64,000 nt of DNA, from the NCBI RefSeq assembly GCF_014652815.1, contig NZ_BMZN01000002.1:857793-921792 (forward strand), given 5' to 3'. This DNA is from Alcaligenes pakistanensis (GTDB taxonomy: Bacteria > Pseudomonadota > Gammaproteobacteria > Burkholderiales > Burkholderiaceae_B). Below the pieces are notes generated by a model, which worked only from the letters and a program-made list of their open reading frames with translations, had not been told where the DNA came from and ran no database searches. This document shows positions 36,661 through 45,830 of the stretch, piece after piece. Every line of letters starts with the position of its first letter. Within the stretch, counting starts at the first letter, position 1. Position numbers and translations under genes: made by a program.

Positions 36661-37084
36661 ATGAATTATGTAAGCTCTCTGGCCCGCCTGACGGGCTTTT
36701 GTGTCTTGTTGGGCATGGGCGGTCTGGCTCAGGCTCATCACCCAGCTTATGAGCTGGCTCGTGGCGATGGCGCAAGCTCGCCTGAAGGCAGCGATCAGCT
36801 TCAATGGCGGTGGACGCTGGTTTGAGGATGATGTGCTCTAGAGTGCGGCGCTCGAAGAGATGCCTGCCGCGGATAAGCAGGCCATGCTGGAGGGCCTGGG
36901 TGGGCTTTTGCAACAGGCGCGTAGCGGTGTGGATACCTGCATGAGTGATCATGGCAGCGACTGGTGGCAGCAAATCTTGAACCTGGATCACGGCATGAAC
37001 CAGCCTGATGGCCGCTCGGCTATGCCGCAAGTCGTGGCGGATATGGCGCAGTGGTTGATTCAGGCAGGTCTGAGGAACCCTTAA
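36661..37084 (+). pseudogene. Decayed gene for a small exported protein
   Basis: An ATG at 36661 starts a clear signal peptide (MNYVSSLARLTGFC onward, ending near AQA), but that phase stops at 36822. A second phase continues with protein-like sequence (LKAAISFNGGGRWFEDDVL), hits TAG at 36838-36840, then reads on as SAALEEMPAADKQAMLEGLGGLLQQ to TAA at 37084. One frameshift near 36760-36790 and one nonsense codon (TAG, plausibly from TGG) reunite the parts into one protein of about 140 residues. I do not recognise the family. Both defects are seen directly, but a sequencing error cannot be excluded. Confidence 0.65.
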
Positions 37085-37144
37085 TAATGTTGATAAGCGA
37101 TAAGCATGTGCCAAACAGCCGGTCGCTATTTTTTGGAGTATGGA

Positions 37145-37603
37145 ATGAGCAAGATAGTCTTGCGTGCGGCAGTCGCTGATGATGCCCGTGAATGTCTGCG
37201 TATTCGTGGCCTGACCCGCGAGAATGCTTTTTCGGAGCAGGACTTGGCCGAGTTGGGTATCACGGCTGAAAGCTGGGGCGCGGGTATTGAAGATGATAGC
37301 TGCCCTGGTTATATCGCTCTGGTGGACGGGCAGATGGCGGGCTATTGCTTTGGCGATAGTGAAAGCGGCGAGATCATGGTGCTGGCACTCTTGCCCGACT
37401 ATGAAAGCCTGGGGCTGGGCCGTCGTTTGCTGGATCAGATGGTGCAAGACTTGCGCAACCGGGGTTTCAGCCGTTTGTTCCTGGCTTGCAATAGCGATCC
37501 GCAGGTGCGCTCATATGGTTTTTATCGCCACTTGGGTTGGACTGATAGCGGCCAGCGGGACGAGTTTGGTGACGATATCCTGGAATATCACTTTGCAAGC
37601 TGA
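37145..37603 (+). CDS. GNAT-family N-acetyltransferase
   Basis: Acetyl-CoA-dependent acetyltransferase of 152 residues with unknown acceptor. The acetyl-CoA site reads VLALLPDYESLGLGRRLLDQM near residues 80-100 (the Q/RxxGxG/A-type loop is LGLGRR). The C-terminal FYRHLGW motif is also typical of the fold. ATG 37145 follows GGAG at six bases; codons upstream are unlikely. It is intact, yet it lies between two broken genes and has no obvious operon partner. Confidence 0.85.
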   Translation: MSKIVLRAAVADDARECLRIRGLTRENAFSEQDLAELGITAESWGAGIEDDSCPGYIALVDGQMAGYCFGDSESGEIMVLALLPDYESLGLGRRLLDQMVQDLRNRGFSRLFLACNSDPQVRSYGFYRHLGWTDSGQRDEFGDDILEYHFAS

Positions 37604-37630
37604 AGCTGGAGCCCTTTTAAAAAACTCACT

Positions 37631-38010
37631 ATGTCTTACCAGAACATGATTGATTTAAGCCAGGACAAGGCCGCCTTAACGGCGCTCTATGCTCCCTTGC
37701 AGCATCATTTCCGGGTGCTGGATGTACCGACTTTGCCTTTTGCCATTCTGGATGGCAAAGGTCTGCCAAAACCCTTAAGTGTGGGGGCGGCGATCAAGAT
37801 CCTGTCTACGGCGAGGAAGGCAAGTGTGTGCAGGTAATGCACGTGGGGTCCAATGCCGATCTGTCTGCCTTGTTGCATCAGCTCTACACCCAGTACTTGC
37901 CCAAAGAAGGCTTGGAACCCCTGGGGGTCTACCACGAGATCTATCTGGATGACTGGAGCAAGGCAGCTTCCGCTCGACGTCGGATGATTGTTCGGCAGCC
38001 TGTGCGCTGA
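37631..38010 (+). pseudogene. GyrI-like small-molecule-binding protein, broken by an internal deletion
   Basis: The first part (37631 to about 37795) encodes a typical GyrI-like N-terminus (HHFRVLDVPTLPFAILDGKG). The last part, in another phase from about 37803, reads DPVYGEEGKCVQVMHVGSN then GVYHEIYLDD and MIVRQPV, which is the C-terminal end of the same family. The intact family is about 200 residues; here the middle, roughly 80 residues, is missing and the phases no longer match. I infer an out-of-frame deletion with a junction near 37795-37803. The product is unlikely to function. Confidence 0.75.
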
Positions 38011-38033
38011 GCTGGCGGTCTCTTATCCATAAA

Positions 38034-38072
38034 AAAACACCCCATAGCACAATGGCTGTTGGGGTGTTTTAT
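38034..38072. terminator. Bidirectional terminator next to htpX
   Basis: AAAACACCCC pairs with GGGGTGTTTT, with an inner AGC/GCT pairing inside the loop and A/T runs on both sides. It ends htpX on the minus strand and the broken GyrI-like gene on the plus strand. Confidence 0.88.
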
Positions 38073-38109
38073 TTTAAGGCTTGCTGCTTGTTTACGCAGC
38101 CTGTCGGGT

Positions 38110-38991
38110 TTAGACCGACTGGGCGCTTTGCAAAGCCTGAATGCGGGCAGCGATGGGTGGGTGAGAAGCGAAGATGGCGCTAATGGCGCGGCCACCCGAA
38201 ATACCGGAGGCTTCGAAGTTCTTGGGCAACTCGCCGGGAGCCATGCCGCCCAGACGGGCCAGCGCATGGATCATGGGTTGGCGCGAACCCAGCAACTGGG
38301 CAGAGCCTGCATCGGCACGGTATTCACGTTGGCGCGAGAACCAGGCCACGATGATGGAGGCCAGCACGCCAAAGACCAGTTCAAAAATAAAGACCGAGGC
38401 GTAGTAGCCCATGCCCACATCACGCTCATTACGCAGCAGAACTCGGTCCACAAAGTAACCGGCCAGACGGGCCAGGAAGATCACAAAGGTGTTCACCACG
38501 CCCTGGATCAGGGTCAGGGTAACCATATCGCCATTGGCAATGTGGGCGACTTCGTGGCCCAGTACCGCCATGACCTCTTCTTCGCTCATGCCGCGCAGCA
38601 AACCCGTAGACACGGCTACCAGGGCGTCGTTTTTGAAGGCTCCCGTTGCAAAGGCATTTGGTTCGCCATCGTAAATGGCCACTTCAGGGCGGCCAATACC
38701 GGCGCGGTCAGCCAATTGGTGAACCGTATCCACCAACCAGGCCTCCTCTGCATTGCCAGGAGCATTAGGGTCAATAACGCGCGCGTTCACGCTACGTTTG
38801 GCCATCCACTTGCTCATCAGCAAGGAGATGATGGCACCCGTAAAACCAACCAGCGCCGAGAAAATAAGCAATTGGGTCAGGTCCAGACCTTGTGCGTTCA
38901 GGTAACGTCCCACACCCAAAATATTCATGGAGGCGCTCAGCACCAGCATGACGGCCAAGTTGGTTATTAAGAAAAGGACAATTCGTTTCAT
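38110..38991 (-). CDS. htpX: Membrane metalloprotease HtpX
   Basis: Inner-membrane zinc endopeptidase of family M48B that degrades misfolded membrane proteins. The 293 residues show two N-terminal membrane helices (about 4-25 and 38-58), the zinc motif HEVAH at 146-150, two further helices (about 160-180 and 193-215), and the third ligand Glu223 in REYRAD. All key residues are present. A GATCGTG-TGGC-CACGATC hairpin lies in the leader just upstream (39022-39040). The gene is usually under heat-shock or Cpx control, but I see no clear sigma-32 boxes. Confidence 0.95.
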   Translation of the reverse strand: MKRIVLFLITNLAVMLVLSASMNILGVGRYLNAQGLDLTQLLIFSALVGFTGAIISLLMSKWMAKRSVNARVIDPNAPGNAEEAWLVDTVHQLADRAGIGRPEVAIYDGEPNAFATGAFKNDALVAVSTGLLRGMSEEEVMAVLGHEVAHIANGDMVTLTLIQGVVNTFVIFLARLAGYFVDRVLLRNERDVGMGYYASVFIFELVFGVLASIIVAWFSRQREYRADAGSAQLLGSRQPMIHALARLGGMAPGELPKNFEASGISGGRAISAIFASHPPIAARIQALQSAQSV

Positions 38992-39236
38992 GAATGCAGA
39001 TTCCGGTATGACAGAAAAAATCGTGATCGTGTGGCCACGATCTGCGCAAATTTTAGCCTTGATTCCAGGCGCGTAAATAAAAAATTCAGCTTTTAGTCAG
39101 CTTGCGGGAAGGTTAGTTTCCTGCTGTGTGTAAATGCTGTTGTGTAAGTGGTCTGGATATGGGGTTGGCAGGCCATTTTTACAAGGTGGGGGAGTATAGT
39201 AATAGCTTTCCCTTATACAGAATTTGGTTAGATCAC

Positions 39237-40145
39237 ATGCAGTCATTATGGATGCTGGTAGCCTGCGCCATGTTTGCCATTATGGGGGCCTGTGTCAAAG
39301 TGTCCGCCGACTCGGGGGCGTCGATGGCGCAAATCGTTTTGTTCCGTGGCGTCCCCTCGGTATTACTTTTGGTGTTCTGGGCCAAAAGTCGGGGACTAAG
39401 GCTGGCTCCCCAAAGCTGGAAGCTACATATTCGACGTAACGTCTCTGGCGTCAGCTCCATGTGGCTGGGCTTTGTAGCCCTGGCCAATCTGCCTTTATCG
39501 ACTGCCGTCAGTCTGAACTATACGGCTCCCTTATTTATTGCGTTCTGGATGCTGGCCTGGGGTGGCACGCAGCGTGACCCCGTACGCCTGATCGCTGTTC
39601 TGTTGGGCTTTCTGGGGGTAATCGGCGTGTTGCAGCCCAGTATTACGCCAGACCAATGGTGGGCGGCCATGCTGGGTTTAAGCGCCGGGGCTTTAAGTGC
39701 GGTGGCCATGATGCAGGTACGTGCATTGGGACGCTCGGGTGAACCTGAGTGGCGCACGGTTCTGTTGTTTTCCTGTTTTGTCGTGTGTTCCAGCTTGCTG
39801 GGTTTGTTCTGGGAAGGCTGGCGCGAGCTTAGCTGGCGCGCCTGGCTGGCTCTGCTGGGTGTGGGGCTGTCCGGCTTGTTTGGCCAACTGACCATGACAC
39901 GGGCCTTTGGATTGGGCTCGGCCCTGTTGACCGCAGCCTTGCAATACACGACCATTATTTTCGCCGCCCTGATTGGTATTGCTTTCTGGGGCGATGTACC
40001 TGACTGGCTGGCCTGGGCAGGCATGGCATTGATTATTGGGTCCGGTTTGTTGTCGGCCTGGCGTACTTATAGCGAGGATCGTATCTTGCGAGGCAAGAAT
40101 GCGGCGGCACAGCAGGCTCCCGTCAAGGAGGCAGAACGTGTTTGA
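39237..40145 (+). CDS. EamA/DMT-family transporter
   Basis: Drug/metabolite-type inner-membrane exporter of about 302 residues with ten hydrophobic helices arranged as two EamA repeats (the first begins at LWMLVACAMFAIMGACVKVSA, the second near residue 150). The substrate is unknown. ATG 39237 is chosen because the longer phase from 39126 encodes a Cys-rich, non-hydrophobic lead that does not fit the family. The end overlaps the sseA start by eight bases, so the two are likely coupled, which could point to export of a sulfur-containing or amino-acid-like compound. Confidence 0.82.
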   Translation: MQSLWMLVACAMFAIMGACVKVSADSGASMAQIVLFRGVPSVLLLVFWAKSRGLRLAPQSWKLHIRRNVSGVSSMWLGFVALANLPLSTAVSLNYTAPLFIAFWMLAWGGTQRDPVRLIAVLLGFLGVIGVLQPSITPDQWWAAMLGLSAGALSAVAMMQVRALGRSGEPEWRTVLLFSCFVVCSSLLGLFWEGWRELSWRAWLALLGVGLSGLFGQLTMTRAFGLGSALLTAALQYTTIIFAALIGIAFWGDVPDWLAWAGMALIIGSGLLSAWRTYSEDRILRGKNAAAQQAPVKEAERV

Positions 40146-40989
40146 ATTTCTAGTTAGCGCAGAACAAGTCAAAGCCAATCTGGGTAATGCGGATTGGCTG
40201 ATTCTGGATGTGCGCCACGATTTGGCAGACCATCAGGCAGGGCGCCGTGCCTACGAGCAGGGCCATATTCCTGGTGCCGTGTTTCTGGACCACGAGGCCG
40301 ATCTGGCCGCGCCCAAGACCGGTCTGAATGGCCGCCATCCTTTGCCCAGCCGTCAGGATCTGGCCCAACTGCTGCAGAAACAGGGTTTGCGTGACGGCAT
40401 GCAGGTCGTGGTTTACGACGCCCAAGCTTCTCTGTTCGCCAGCCATATGTGGTGGATGCTGCGCTGGCTGGGTCACCCGCAGGTTGCCATTCTGGATGGT
40501 GGCTGGCAGGCCTGGCAGGGTCTTGAAGGCCCAGAAGATAGCGGGCCAGCACAAGCGGTTCAAGCCACAACTGACCTGAGCGTGCCTGCGCAGCCTGCCA
40601 TGCCTACCGTGAAAACCGAGCAGATATTGAAAAACCTGACCACTCCGGTGTTTACCGTTTTGGATGCCCGTGCGGCAGAACGCTACCGCGGCGATGTGGA
40701 ACCTATGGACCCGGTTGCCGGTCATATCCCCGACGCACTGAATCGCTCGCATCTGAATAATCTGGGCGAGCAGGGGCGCTTTAAATCTGCCGAACAATTG
40801 CGTCAGGAGTTTATTAGCGTGCTGGGCAAGACGCCGGCTGAGCAAGTGGTGCATCAATGTGGCTCCGGTATTACAGCTTGTCACAATCTTTTTGCCATGG
40901 AGCTAGCCGGTTTGTCCGGCTCCAGCATCTATCCCGGATCTTGGAGCGAGTGGGTCAGTGATGCCAGCAGGCCGGTTGCACGCAGCTAG
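40138..40989 (+). CDS. sseA: 3-mercaptopyruvate sulfurtransferase (two-domain rhodanese)
   Basis: Transfers sulfane sulfur from 3-mercaptopyruvate (or thiosulfate) to thiol or cyanide acceptors. The 284-residue protein has two rhodanese domains (about 1-125 and 150-280). The active-site loop reads CGSGITA with Cys241; CGSG-type loops favour mercaptopyruvate over thiosulfate in this family. GTG at 40138 lies seven bases after AAGGAG, a strong start. It overlaps the EamA transporter gene. The SQR-like protein at 23.9 kb is a possible functional link in sulfur handling, but that is inference. Confidence 0.9.
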   Translation: MFEFLVSAEQVKANLGNADWLILDVRHDLADHQAGRRAYEQGHIPGAVFLDHEADLAAPKTGLNGRHPLPSRQDLAQLLQKQGLRDGMQVVVYDAQASLFASHMWWMLRWLGHPQVAILDGGWQAWQGLEGPEDSGPAQAVQATTDLSVPAQPAMPTVKTEQILKNLTTPVFTVLDARAAERYRGDVEPMDPVAGHIPDALNRSHLNNLGEQGRFKSAEQLRQEFISVLGKTPAEQVVHQCGSGITACHNLFAMELAGLSGSSIYPGSWSEWVSDASRPVARS

Positions 40990-41018
40990 CTGCGCAGTCT
41001 GTTCTTGTGGTGCTGAAC

Positions 41019-41043
41019 AAGCCGCCCCAGGGCGGCTTTTTTA
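41019..41043 (+). terminator. Intrinsic terminator after sseA
   Basis: AAGCCGCCC pairs with GGGCGGCTT around a tiny loop, followed by seven T. Confidence 0.9.
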
Positions 41044-41159
41044 TCGGTACTGACTCTCCATCCTGTTTGTACGCTACGGTCTGGCGCAGGCTCCCGTACA
41101 ATGCCACTTCCAATCGGGCGTCAGGTAGTCCGGACTGCCCTTATTGATCAGGAATAGTT

Positions 41160-41426
41160 ATGGTTAAATCTCGCGAAGATAATCAAAGCGCCCAGGCGCC
41201 CGACCAGCAGGATTTCGAGTCCGCACTGGCGCAACTGGAAGCGCTGGTCGCCCGCATGGAAAGCGGGGCATTGCCGCTGGAGCAGGCTTTACAGGCCTAT
41301 GAGCAGGGCGTCGAATTAGCCCAGTTATGCCAGCGCAAACTAGATCTTGCGCAAGAACAAGTCAGCGTATTGCAAGGCAATCTGTTGCGCCCCTTGTCGG
41401 GGGATGAGGCAGAGGGAGAGAGTTAA
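41160..41426 (+). CDS. xseB: Exodeoxyribonuclease VII small subunit
   Basis: Regulatory helical-hairpin subunit of the XseA/XseB single-strand exonuclease. The 88 residues contain the family signature FESALAQLEALVARMESGALPLEQALQAYEQGVEL, a normal size for XseB. It starts the xseB-ispA-dxs group typical of beta- and gammaproteobacteria and is one base from the ispA start. xseA is not in the window. Confidence 0.95.
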   Translation: MVKSREDNQSAQAPDQQDFESALAQLEALVARMESGALPLEQALQAYEQGVELAQLCQRKLDLAQEQVSVLQGNLLRPLSGDEAEGES

Positions 41427-41427
41427 G

Positions 41428-42336
41428 ATGAGTTCTACCAGTTTTTCTGAGTGGCTTCAGGCACGGGTTGAGCAGACTGAGACCGCATTGGATCAGTTAT
41501 TGCCCCCCGCCAGCCAGGAGCCAGCCCGCTTGCACGAAGCCATGCGCTATTCCGTGTTGGGCGGTGGCAAGCGAGTACGCGCGGCCTTGGTATATGCCGC
41601 TGGTGAAGCGGCCTTGCAAGGCAAGCCGATGGCCGCAGCGCAATTGAAAGCGCTGGAACTAGCAGCCGCTGCGGTGGAGTTGATCCACGCCTACTCGCTG
41701 GTTCACGACGACCTGCCCTGCATGGACGACGACAAATTGCGTCGTGGTCGCCCAACCACCCATGTTCAGTTTGATGAAGCCTGCGCCATGTTGGCGGGCG
41801 ATGCTTTGCAGCCATTGGCGTTTGAACTCTTGGCACACATGCCGATTGCGCCTGCGCTGATTGTGCAGGCCATCACGCAGCTGGCTCAGGCAGCCGGTAG
41901 TGCAGGAATGGCAGGTGGTCAGGCAATTGATTGCGAAAGCGTGGGCATTGCGCTGGATCGTGATCAGTTGCAAGAGATGCACAGCATGAAAACTGGAGCC
42001 ATGCTGGAGGCCAGCGTGTTGCTGGGTGGTATCGTGGCTGGAGCCTCGTCCACTGTACGCAATGGTCTGGAAGAGTATGCCCAGGCTGTTGGTCTGGCTT
42101 TCCAGGTCGTGGACGATATTTTGGACGTGACCGCGGACACTGCCACGTTGGGCAAGACTGCTGGTAAAGACGCAGCCGACAATAAACCGACCTATGTGTC
42201 CATCCTCGGGATGGAGGGTTCGCGCGAGTTGTTGGGGGCTCTGAATGAGCAGGCTCAGCTGGCCTTGCGCCCCTTGGGGCCTGCGGCAGCACGCTTGACG
42301 CAGTTGGCGGACTACATCGTCGGCCGCAATCATTAA
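41428..42336 (+). CDS. ispA: Farnesyl diphosphate synthase (short-chain polyprenyl synthase)
   Basis: Condenses isopentenyl and dimethylallyl/geranyl diphosphate to farnesyl diphosphate. The 303 residues carry both Asp-rich metal sites: the first reads HDDLPCMDDDKLRRGRPT near residue 92 (the four-residue spacing DDx4D of bacterial type), and the second VVDDILD near residue 229. The ATG follows the xseB stop by one base. Its product feeds HpnC/D (about 18 kb on) as well as ubiquinone and cell-wall lipid carriers. Confidence 0.95.
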   Translation: MSSTSFSEWLQARVEQTETALDQLLPPASQEPARLHEAMRYSVLGGGKRVRAALVYAAGEAALQGKPMAAAQLKALELAAAAVELIHAYSLVHDDLPCMDDDKLRRGRPTTHVQFDEACAMLAGDALQPLAFELLAHMPIAPALIVQAITQLAQAAGSAGMAGGQAIDCESVGIALDRDQLQEMHSMKTGAMLEASVLLGGIVAGASSTVRNGLEEYAQAVGLAFQVVDDILDVTADTATLGKTAGKDAADNKPTYVSILGMEGSRELLGALNEQAQLALRPLGPAAARLTQLADYIVGRNH

Positions 42337-42345
42337 GCAACGCTA

Positions 42346-42370
42346 GGCCAGTGCAATTTTGGCACTGGCC
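42346..42370 (+). other. Perfect hairpin between ispA and dxs
   Basis: GGCCAGTGC pairs with GCACTGGCC around a seven-base loop. There is no T-run directly after it, so it is either a weak terminator/processing site or a transcript-stability element between the two genes. Confidence 0.5.
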
Positions 42371-42451
42371 GCGAAGCGTTTTACAATAGCCGATTGGCGA
42401 TTGTTTTTTGACAGTCGTTTCACTTATTTGCCCGGATAGACGTCTTTTAGT

Positions 42452-44317
42452 ATGACAACTGTTTCCCTAGAGCAGATCCAGTCTCCCGCCGACTTGCGCC
42501 AGCTTGATCAACGCGATCTTCCCGAGCTGGCACGACAACTGCGCGAGTTTGTTCTGCAATCCGTATCCAAAACCGGTGGGCACTTGTCGTCCAATCTGGG
42601 CACGGTTGAGCTGACCACGGCCTTGCACTATGTGTTCGAGACCCCCCACGACCGTATCGTGTGGGATGTGGGCCATCAGTCCTATCCGCATAAAATCCTG
42701 ACTGGCCGTCGCGACCGGATGGGTGGCTTGCGCCAGCAGGATGGAATTTCCGGTTTCCCCAAGCGTTCCGAATCCGAATACGACGATTTCGGCACCGCTC
42801 ATTCCTCGACATCGATTTCTGCCGTATTGGGCATGGCCGTGGCCTCGCGCAATGCAGGCATCGAACGTCAGCATATTGCGGTCATTGGCGACGGTGCCAT
42901 GACCGCCGGGATGGCCTTTGAGGCGCTGAACAATGCCGGTGTTACCCCCGATGTGAATGTGCTGGTGGTGCTGAACGATAACGATATGTCGATCTCCCCC
43001 CCGGTGGGCGCGCTGAATCATTATCTGGCTCGTCTGATGTCAGGCCGTTTTTATGCCACCGCCAAGAATGTGGGCCGGGCTGTTTTGCAGCATGTGCCCC
43101 CCGTTCTGGATTTGGCACGCAAGTTTGAGGGCCATGCCAAGGGGATTCTGACTCCAGCCACCTTATTCGAGGAGCTGGGCTTTAATTACGTGGGCCCGAT
43201 CGACGGCCACGACCTGGATGCCCTGGTCTCTACCTTGAGCAATCTGCGCGAGTTGGGTGGTTTGCAGTTCCTGCATGTGGTTACCCGTAAAGGGCAGGGT
43301 TACAAGTTGGCTGAAGCTGATCCGGTGCTCTATCACGGCCCTGGCAAGTTCGATCCGTCTGTGGGTTTAGTGACTCCCACGACCAAGCCGCGTCCTACCT
43401 TTACGCAGATCTTTGGCCAATGGCTATGCGACATGGCGAAGCAGGACCAACGCTTGTACGGTATTACCCCCGCCATGCGTGAAGGTAGCGGCATGGTGGA
43501 GTTCGAGCAGCAGTTTCCCCGTCGTTACTTTGATGTGGGTATTGCTGAACAGCACGCGGTGACATTTGCCGGTGGCTTGGCCTGTGAAGGGCAAAAGCCC
43601 GTCGTCGCCATATATTCCACCTTCTTGCAGCGCGGCTACGATCAGTTGATTCACGATGTAGCCCTGCAAAATCTGGATGTCACCTTTGCGCTGGATCGCG
43701 CGGGTGTGGTGGGTGCGGATGGGGCAACTCACGCTGGTAATTACGATATTGCCTTTTTGCGCTGCATTCCCAATATGGTGGTGGCCACGCCGTCGGACGA
43801 AAACGAAACCCATTTGCTGCTGACCTGTTGCTATCAGCACCCAGGACCCAGCTCGGTACGCTACCCGCGTGGAGCTGGGGTGGGCGCGGCGGTTGATCAG
43901 GCACTAAATACGGTACCGCTGGGCAAAGCCAATTTGCGTCGTCAGGGCAAAAATCTGGCTATTTTGGCGTTCGGCCCTATTTTGCACGAAGCCTTGAAGG
44001 CGGCCGAGGCGTTGGATGCCACGGTTGTGGACATGCGCTTTGTCAAACCCATGGACGAAGTTCTGCTGCAGGAACTGGCCCAAAGCCATCAGGCATTCGT
44101 GACGGTGGAAGAGGGCTGTTTGATGGGGGGAGCAGGCAGTGCGGTGCTGGAGTTTGTCAGCCGCGATGCCCTGGTCATGCCTGTTTTGCAACTGGGCTAC
44201 CCGGACGAGTTCATTGATCACGGCGATCAGAAGAAAATTGCTCAGGATCTGGGTTTGGACGCAGCGGGAATCGAACGCTCTATTCGTGAACGTTTCTCAA
44301 GTTTGCTTGAGGCGTGA
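42452..44317 (+). CDS. dxs: 1-deoxy-D-xylulose-5-phosphate synthase
   Basis: First enzyme of the MEP isoprenoid pathway; joins pyruvate and glyceraldehyde 3-phosphate with thiamine diphosphate. The 621 residues show the [10 protein letters not shown] and [16 protein letters not shown] regions, the TPP motif [18 protein letters not shown], and the transketolase-type segment [15 protein letters not shown] near residue 363. The C-terminal domain starts near residue 490. It follows ispA by 115 bases, the conserved order in this group of bacteria. Confidence 0.97.
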   Translation: MTTVSLEQIQSPADLRQLDQRDLPELARQLREFVLQSVSKTGGHLSSNLGTVELTTALHYVFETPHDRIVWDVGHQSYPHKILTGRRDRMGGLRQQDGISGFPKRSESEYDDFGTAHSSTSISAVLGMAVASRNAGIERQHIAVIGDGAMTAGMAFEALNNAGVTPDVNVLVVLNDNDMSISPPVGALNHYLARLMSGRFYATAKNVGRAVLQHVPPVLDLARKFEGHAKGILTPATLFEELGFNYVGPIDGHDLDALVSTLSNLRELGGLQFLHVVTRKGQGYKLAEADPVLYHGPGKFDPSVGLVTPTTKPRPTFTQIFGQWLCDMAKQDQRLYGITPAMREGSGMVEFEQQFPRRYFDVGIAEQHAVTFAGGLACEGQKPVVAIYSTFLQRGYDQLIHDVALQNLDVTFALDRAGVVGADGATHAGNYDIAFLRCIPNMVVATPSDENETHLLLTCCYQHPGPSSVRYPRGAGVGAAVDQALNTVPLGKANLRRQGKNLAILAFGPILHEALKAAEALDATVVDMRFVKPMDEVLLQELAQSHQAFVTVEEGCLMGGAGSAVLEFVSRDALVMPVLQLGYPDEFIDHGDQKKIAQDLGLDAAGIERSIRERFSSLLEA

Positions 44318-44460
44318 TGCAATTGCGGCGTATTTGAGGCATTAAATACCTCAATATGCGTGTTGTTGTTAAGGTTATCGAACCCCGCTTGCGATAAGCG
44401 TAAGATAATAATTCATTATTGTTTTTATTTGCGGTTACGGCTCTGTCGTAGCTGAACCTG

Positions 44461-45270
44461 ATGGATATGAATACAGTGTCGGAATCGCCTTTGGTCATGC
44501 CAGATGTGCAAAGCAGCATGGATACACGTCGTGTTGCCATTCAGCGCGTGGGTGTGCGCGGGGTGCGGCATCCGATGATGCTGGACTTGCAAGGGCAGGC
44601 CGTGCCTACCGTGGCGCAGTGGGAATTGACGGTGGCTTTGCCACCTGAAGAAAAAGGCACCCATATGTCGCGCTTTGTGGCCTTGCTGGAACAATACCGC
44701 CGTCAGCCTATGACGCCGGCCGGTTTTGTGCAGATGGCCCAGGCGATGTTGCCTTTGCTCAATGCCGGACGGGGCGACATGACTGCGTCTTTCCCCGTTT
44801 TTCTGGAAAAAATTGCTCCCGTGTCGGGCGTGGCCAGCCTGATGGATTACACCGTCAGCTGGACGGCGCGCGTCGGTGTGGATGCCCAGCCGGAGTTCGA
44901 ACTGTCGGTGCTGGTGCCTGTCACCAGCCTGTGTCCGTGCTCTAAGGCTATTTCTGAATATGGGGCGCATAATCAGCGTTCGCATGTCACTGTGCAGGCC
45001 GTGTTTGCTGATCCGGCGGCGCTGGACTTGCCTACCTTGATCCAATCGGTAGAAGAGCAGGCTTCTTGCCAGCTGTGGGGTTTGTTGAAACGCACGGACG
45101 AAAAATACGTTACCGAATACGCGTACGACAATCCCAAGTTTGTTGAAGACCTGGTGCGGGACGTGGCCGTTAGCGTTCGTAGTCTGCCCGGAGTGTTGCG
45201 TTATAGCATCGAAGCCGAGAATTTTGAGTCTATTCATAATCACTCTGCCTACGCAAGCGTGCAGGGCTAA
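44461..45270 (+). CDS. folE2: GTP cyclohydrolase FolE2 (type IB)
   Basis: Converts GTP to dihydroneopterin triphosphate for folate; the IB type can use metals other than zinc. The 269 residues have the family motifs RVGVRGVRHP, EEKGTHMSRF and TSLCPCSKAISEYGAHNQRS, which holds the conserved Cys (158/160) and His170. An ATG two codons later would also serve. No canonical folE is in view. An AT-rich inverted repeat (ATAAT-AATTC-ATTAT, 44405-44419) lies in the leader and may be regulatory, but it does not match a full Zur or Fur box. Confidence 0.93.
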   Translation: MDMNTVSESPLVMPDVQSSMDTRRVAIQRVGVRGVRHPMMLDLQGQAVPTVAQWELTVALPPEEKGTHMSRFVALLEQYRRQPMTPAGFVQMAQAMLPLLNAGRGDMTASFPVFLEKIAPVSGVASLMDYTVSWTARVGVDAQPEFELSVLVPVTSLCPCSKAISEYGAHNQRSHVTVQAVFADPAALDLPTLIQSVEEQASCQLWGLLKRTDEKYVTEYAYDNPKFVEDLVRDVAVSVRSLPGVLRYSIEAENFESIHNHSAYASVQG

Positions 45271-45280
45271 GGCTTTTGGC

Positions 45281-45310
45281 TTGTCAGCCGGCCTTTCTTG
45301 GTGCTAGTAT
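45281..45310 (+). promoter_or_regulatory. Strong sigma-70 promoter of the rpsF operon
   Basis: TTGTCA (45281-45286) and TAGTAT (45305-45310) are 18 bases apart, and TGC before the -10 box gives an extended -10. Transcription would start near 45317. The leader of about 95 bases contains a CGACCCG/CGGG-CT-GTCG hairpin, a candidate site for S6:S18 feedback, and AAGGAG before rpsF. Confidence 0.75.
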
Positions 45311-45412
45311 CTATGGTTTCTTGCTCGACCCGGATTGAATGGGCGGGCTGTCGCGCTTGGTGCCTGACTGGTTTCCAGTAGGTAGTAGGCGATATCCACA
45401 AGGAGTTGTTCC

Positions 45413-45817
45413 ATGCGTCACTACGAAGTAGTGTTCATTGTGCATCCCGATCAAAGCGAGCAAGTGCCCGCCATGATCGAGCGCTATTCGGCGATTGTTA
45501 CTTCCGCAGGCGGTGCTATTCACCGTCTGGAAGACTGGGGCCGCCGTCAACTGGCTTACCCAATCCAGAAACTGGTTAAGGCTCACTACGTGTGCCTGAA
45601 CATCGAATGCGGTCAGTCCATCTTGGACGAGCTGGAGCATTCCTTCCGCTACAACGACGCTATCTTGCGTTACCTCATCGCTGGCACGAAGAAAGCCCCT
45701 GAAGGCGCTTCGGTCATGATGAAGTCTGTCGAACGCGAAGAAGCTCGTAAAGCAAGCACCGAAGCCAGCGCCCCTGTGGCTGCTGAAGCTGAGGCCGAAG
45801 CTCAAGCTGAAGAGTAA
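45413..45817 (+). CDS. rpsF: 30S ribosomal protein S6
   Basis: Small-subunit protein of the platform that pairs with S18. The 134 residues begin [19 protein letters not shown] and include [21 protein letters not shown], clear S6 marks. The C-terminus is a Glu/Ala-rich acidic tail, as in proteobacteria that add glutamates here. AAGGAG stands before the ATG. It heads rpsF-priB-rpsR-rplI. Confidence 0.98.
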   Translation: MRHYEVVFIVHPDQSEQVPAMIERYSAIVTSAGGAIHRLEDWGRRQLAYPIQKLVKAHYVCLNIECGQSILDELEHSFRYNDAILRYLIAGTKKAPEGASVMMKSVEREEARKASTEASAPVAAEAEAEAQAEE

Positions 45818-45830
45818 TAGTTCCGACTGC

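Noticed and set aside
39126-39236. Upstream extension of the EamA gene
   Set aside because: Encodes a Cys-rich lead that does not fit the family's first membrane helix, which begins right after ATG 39237.
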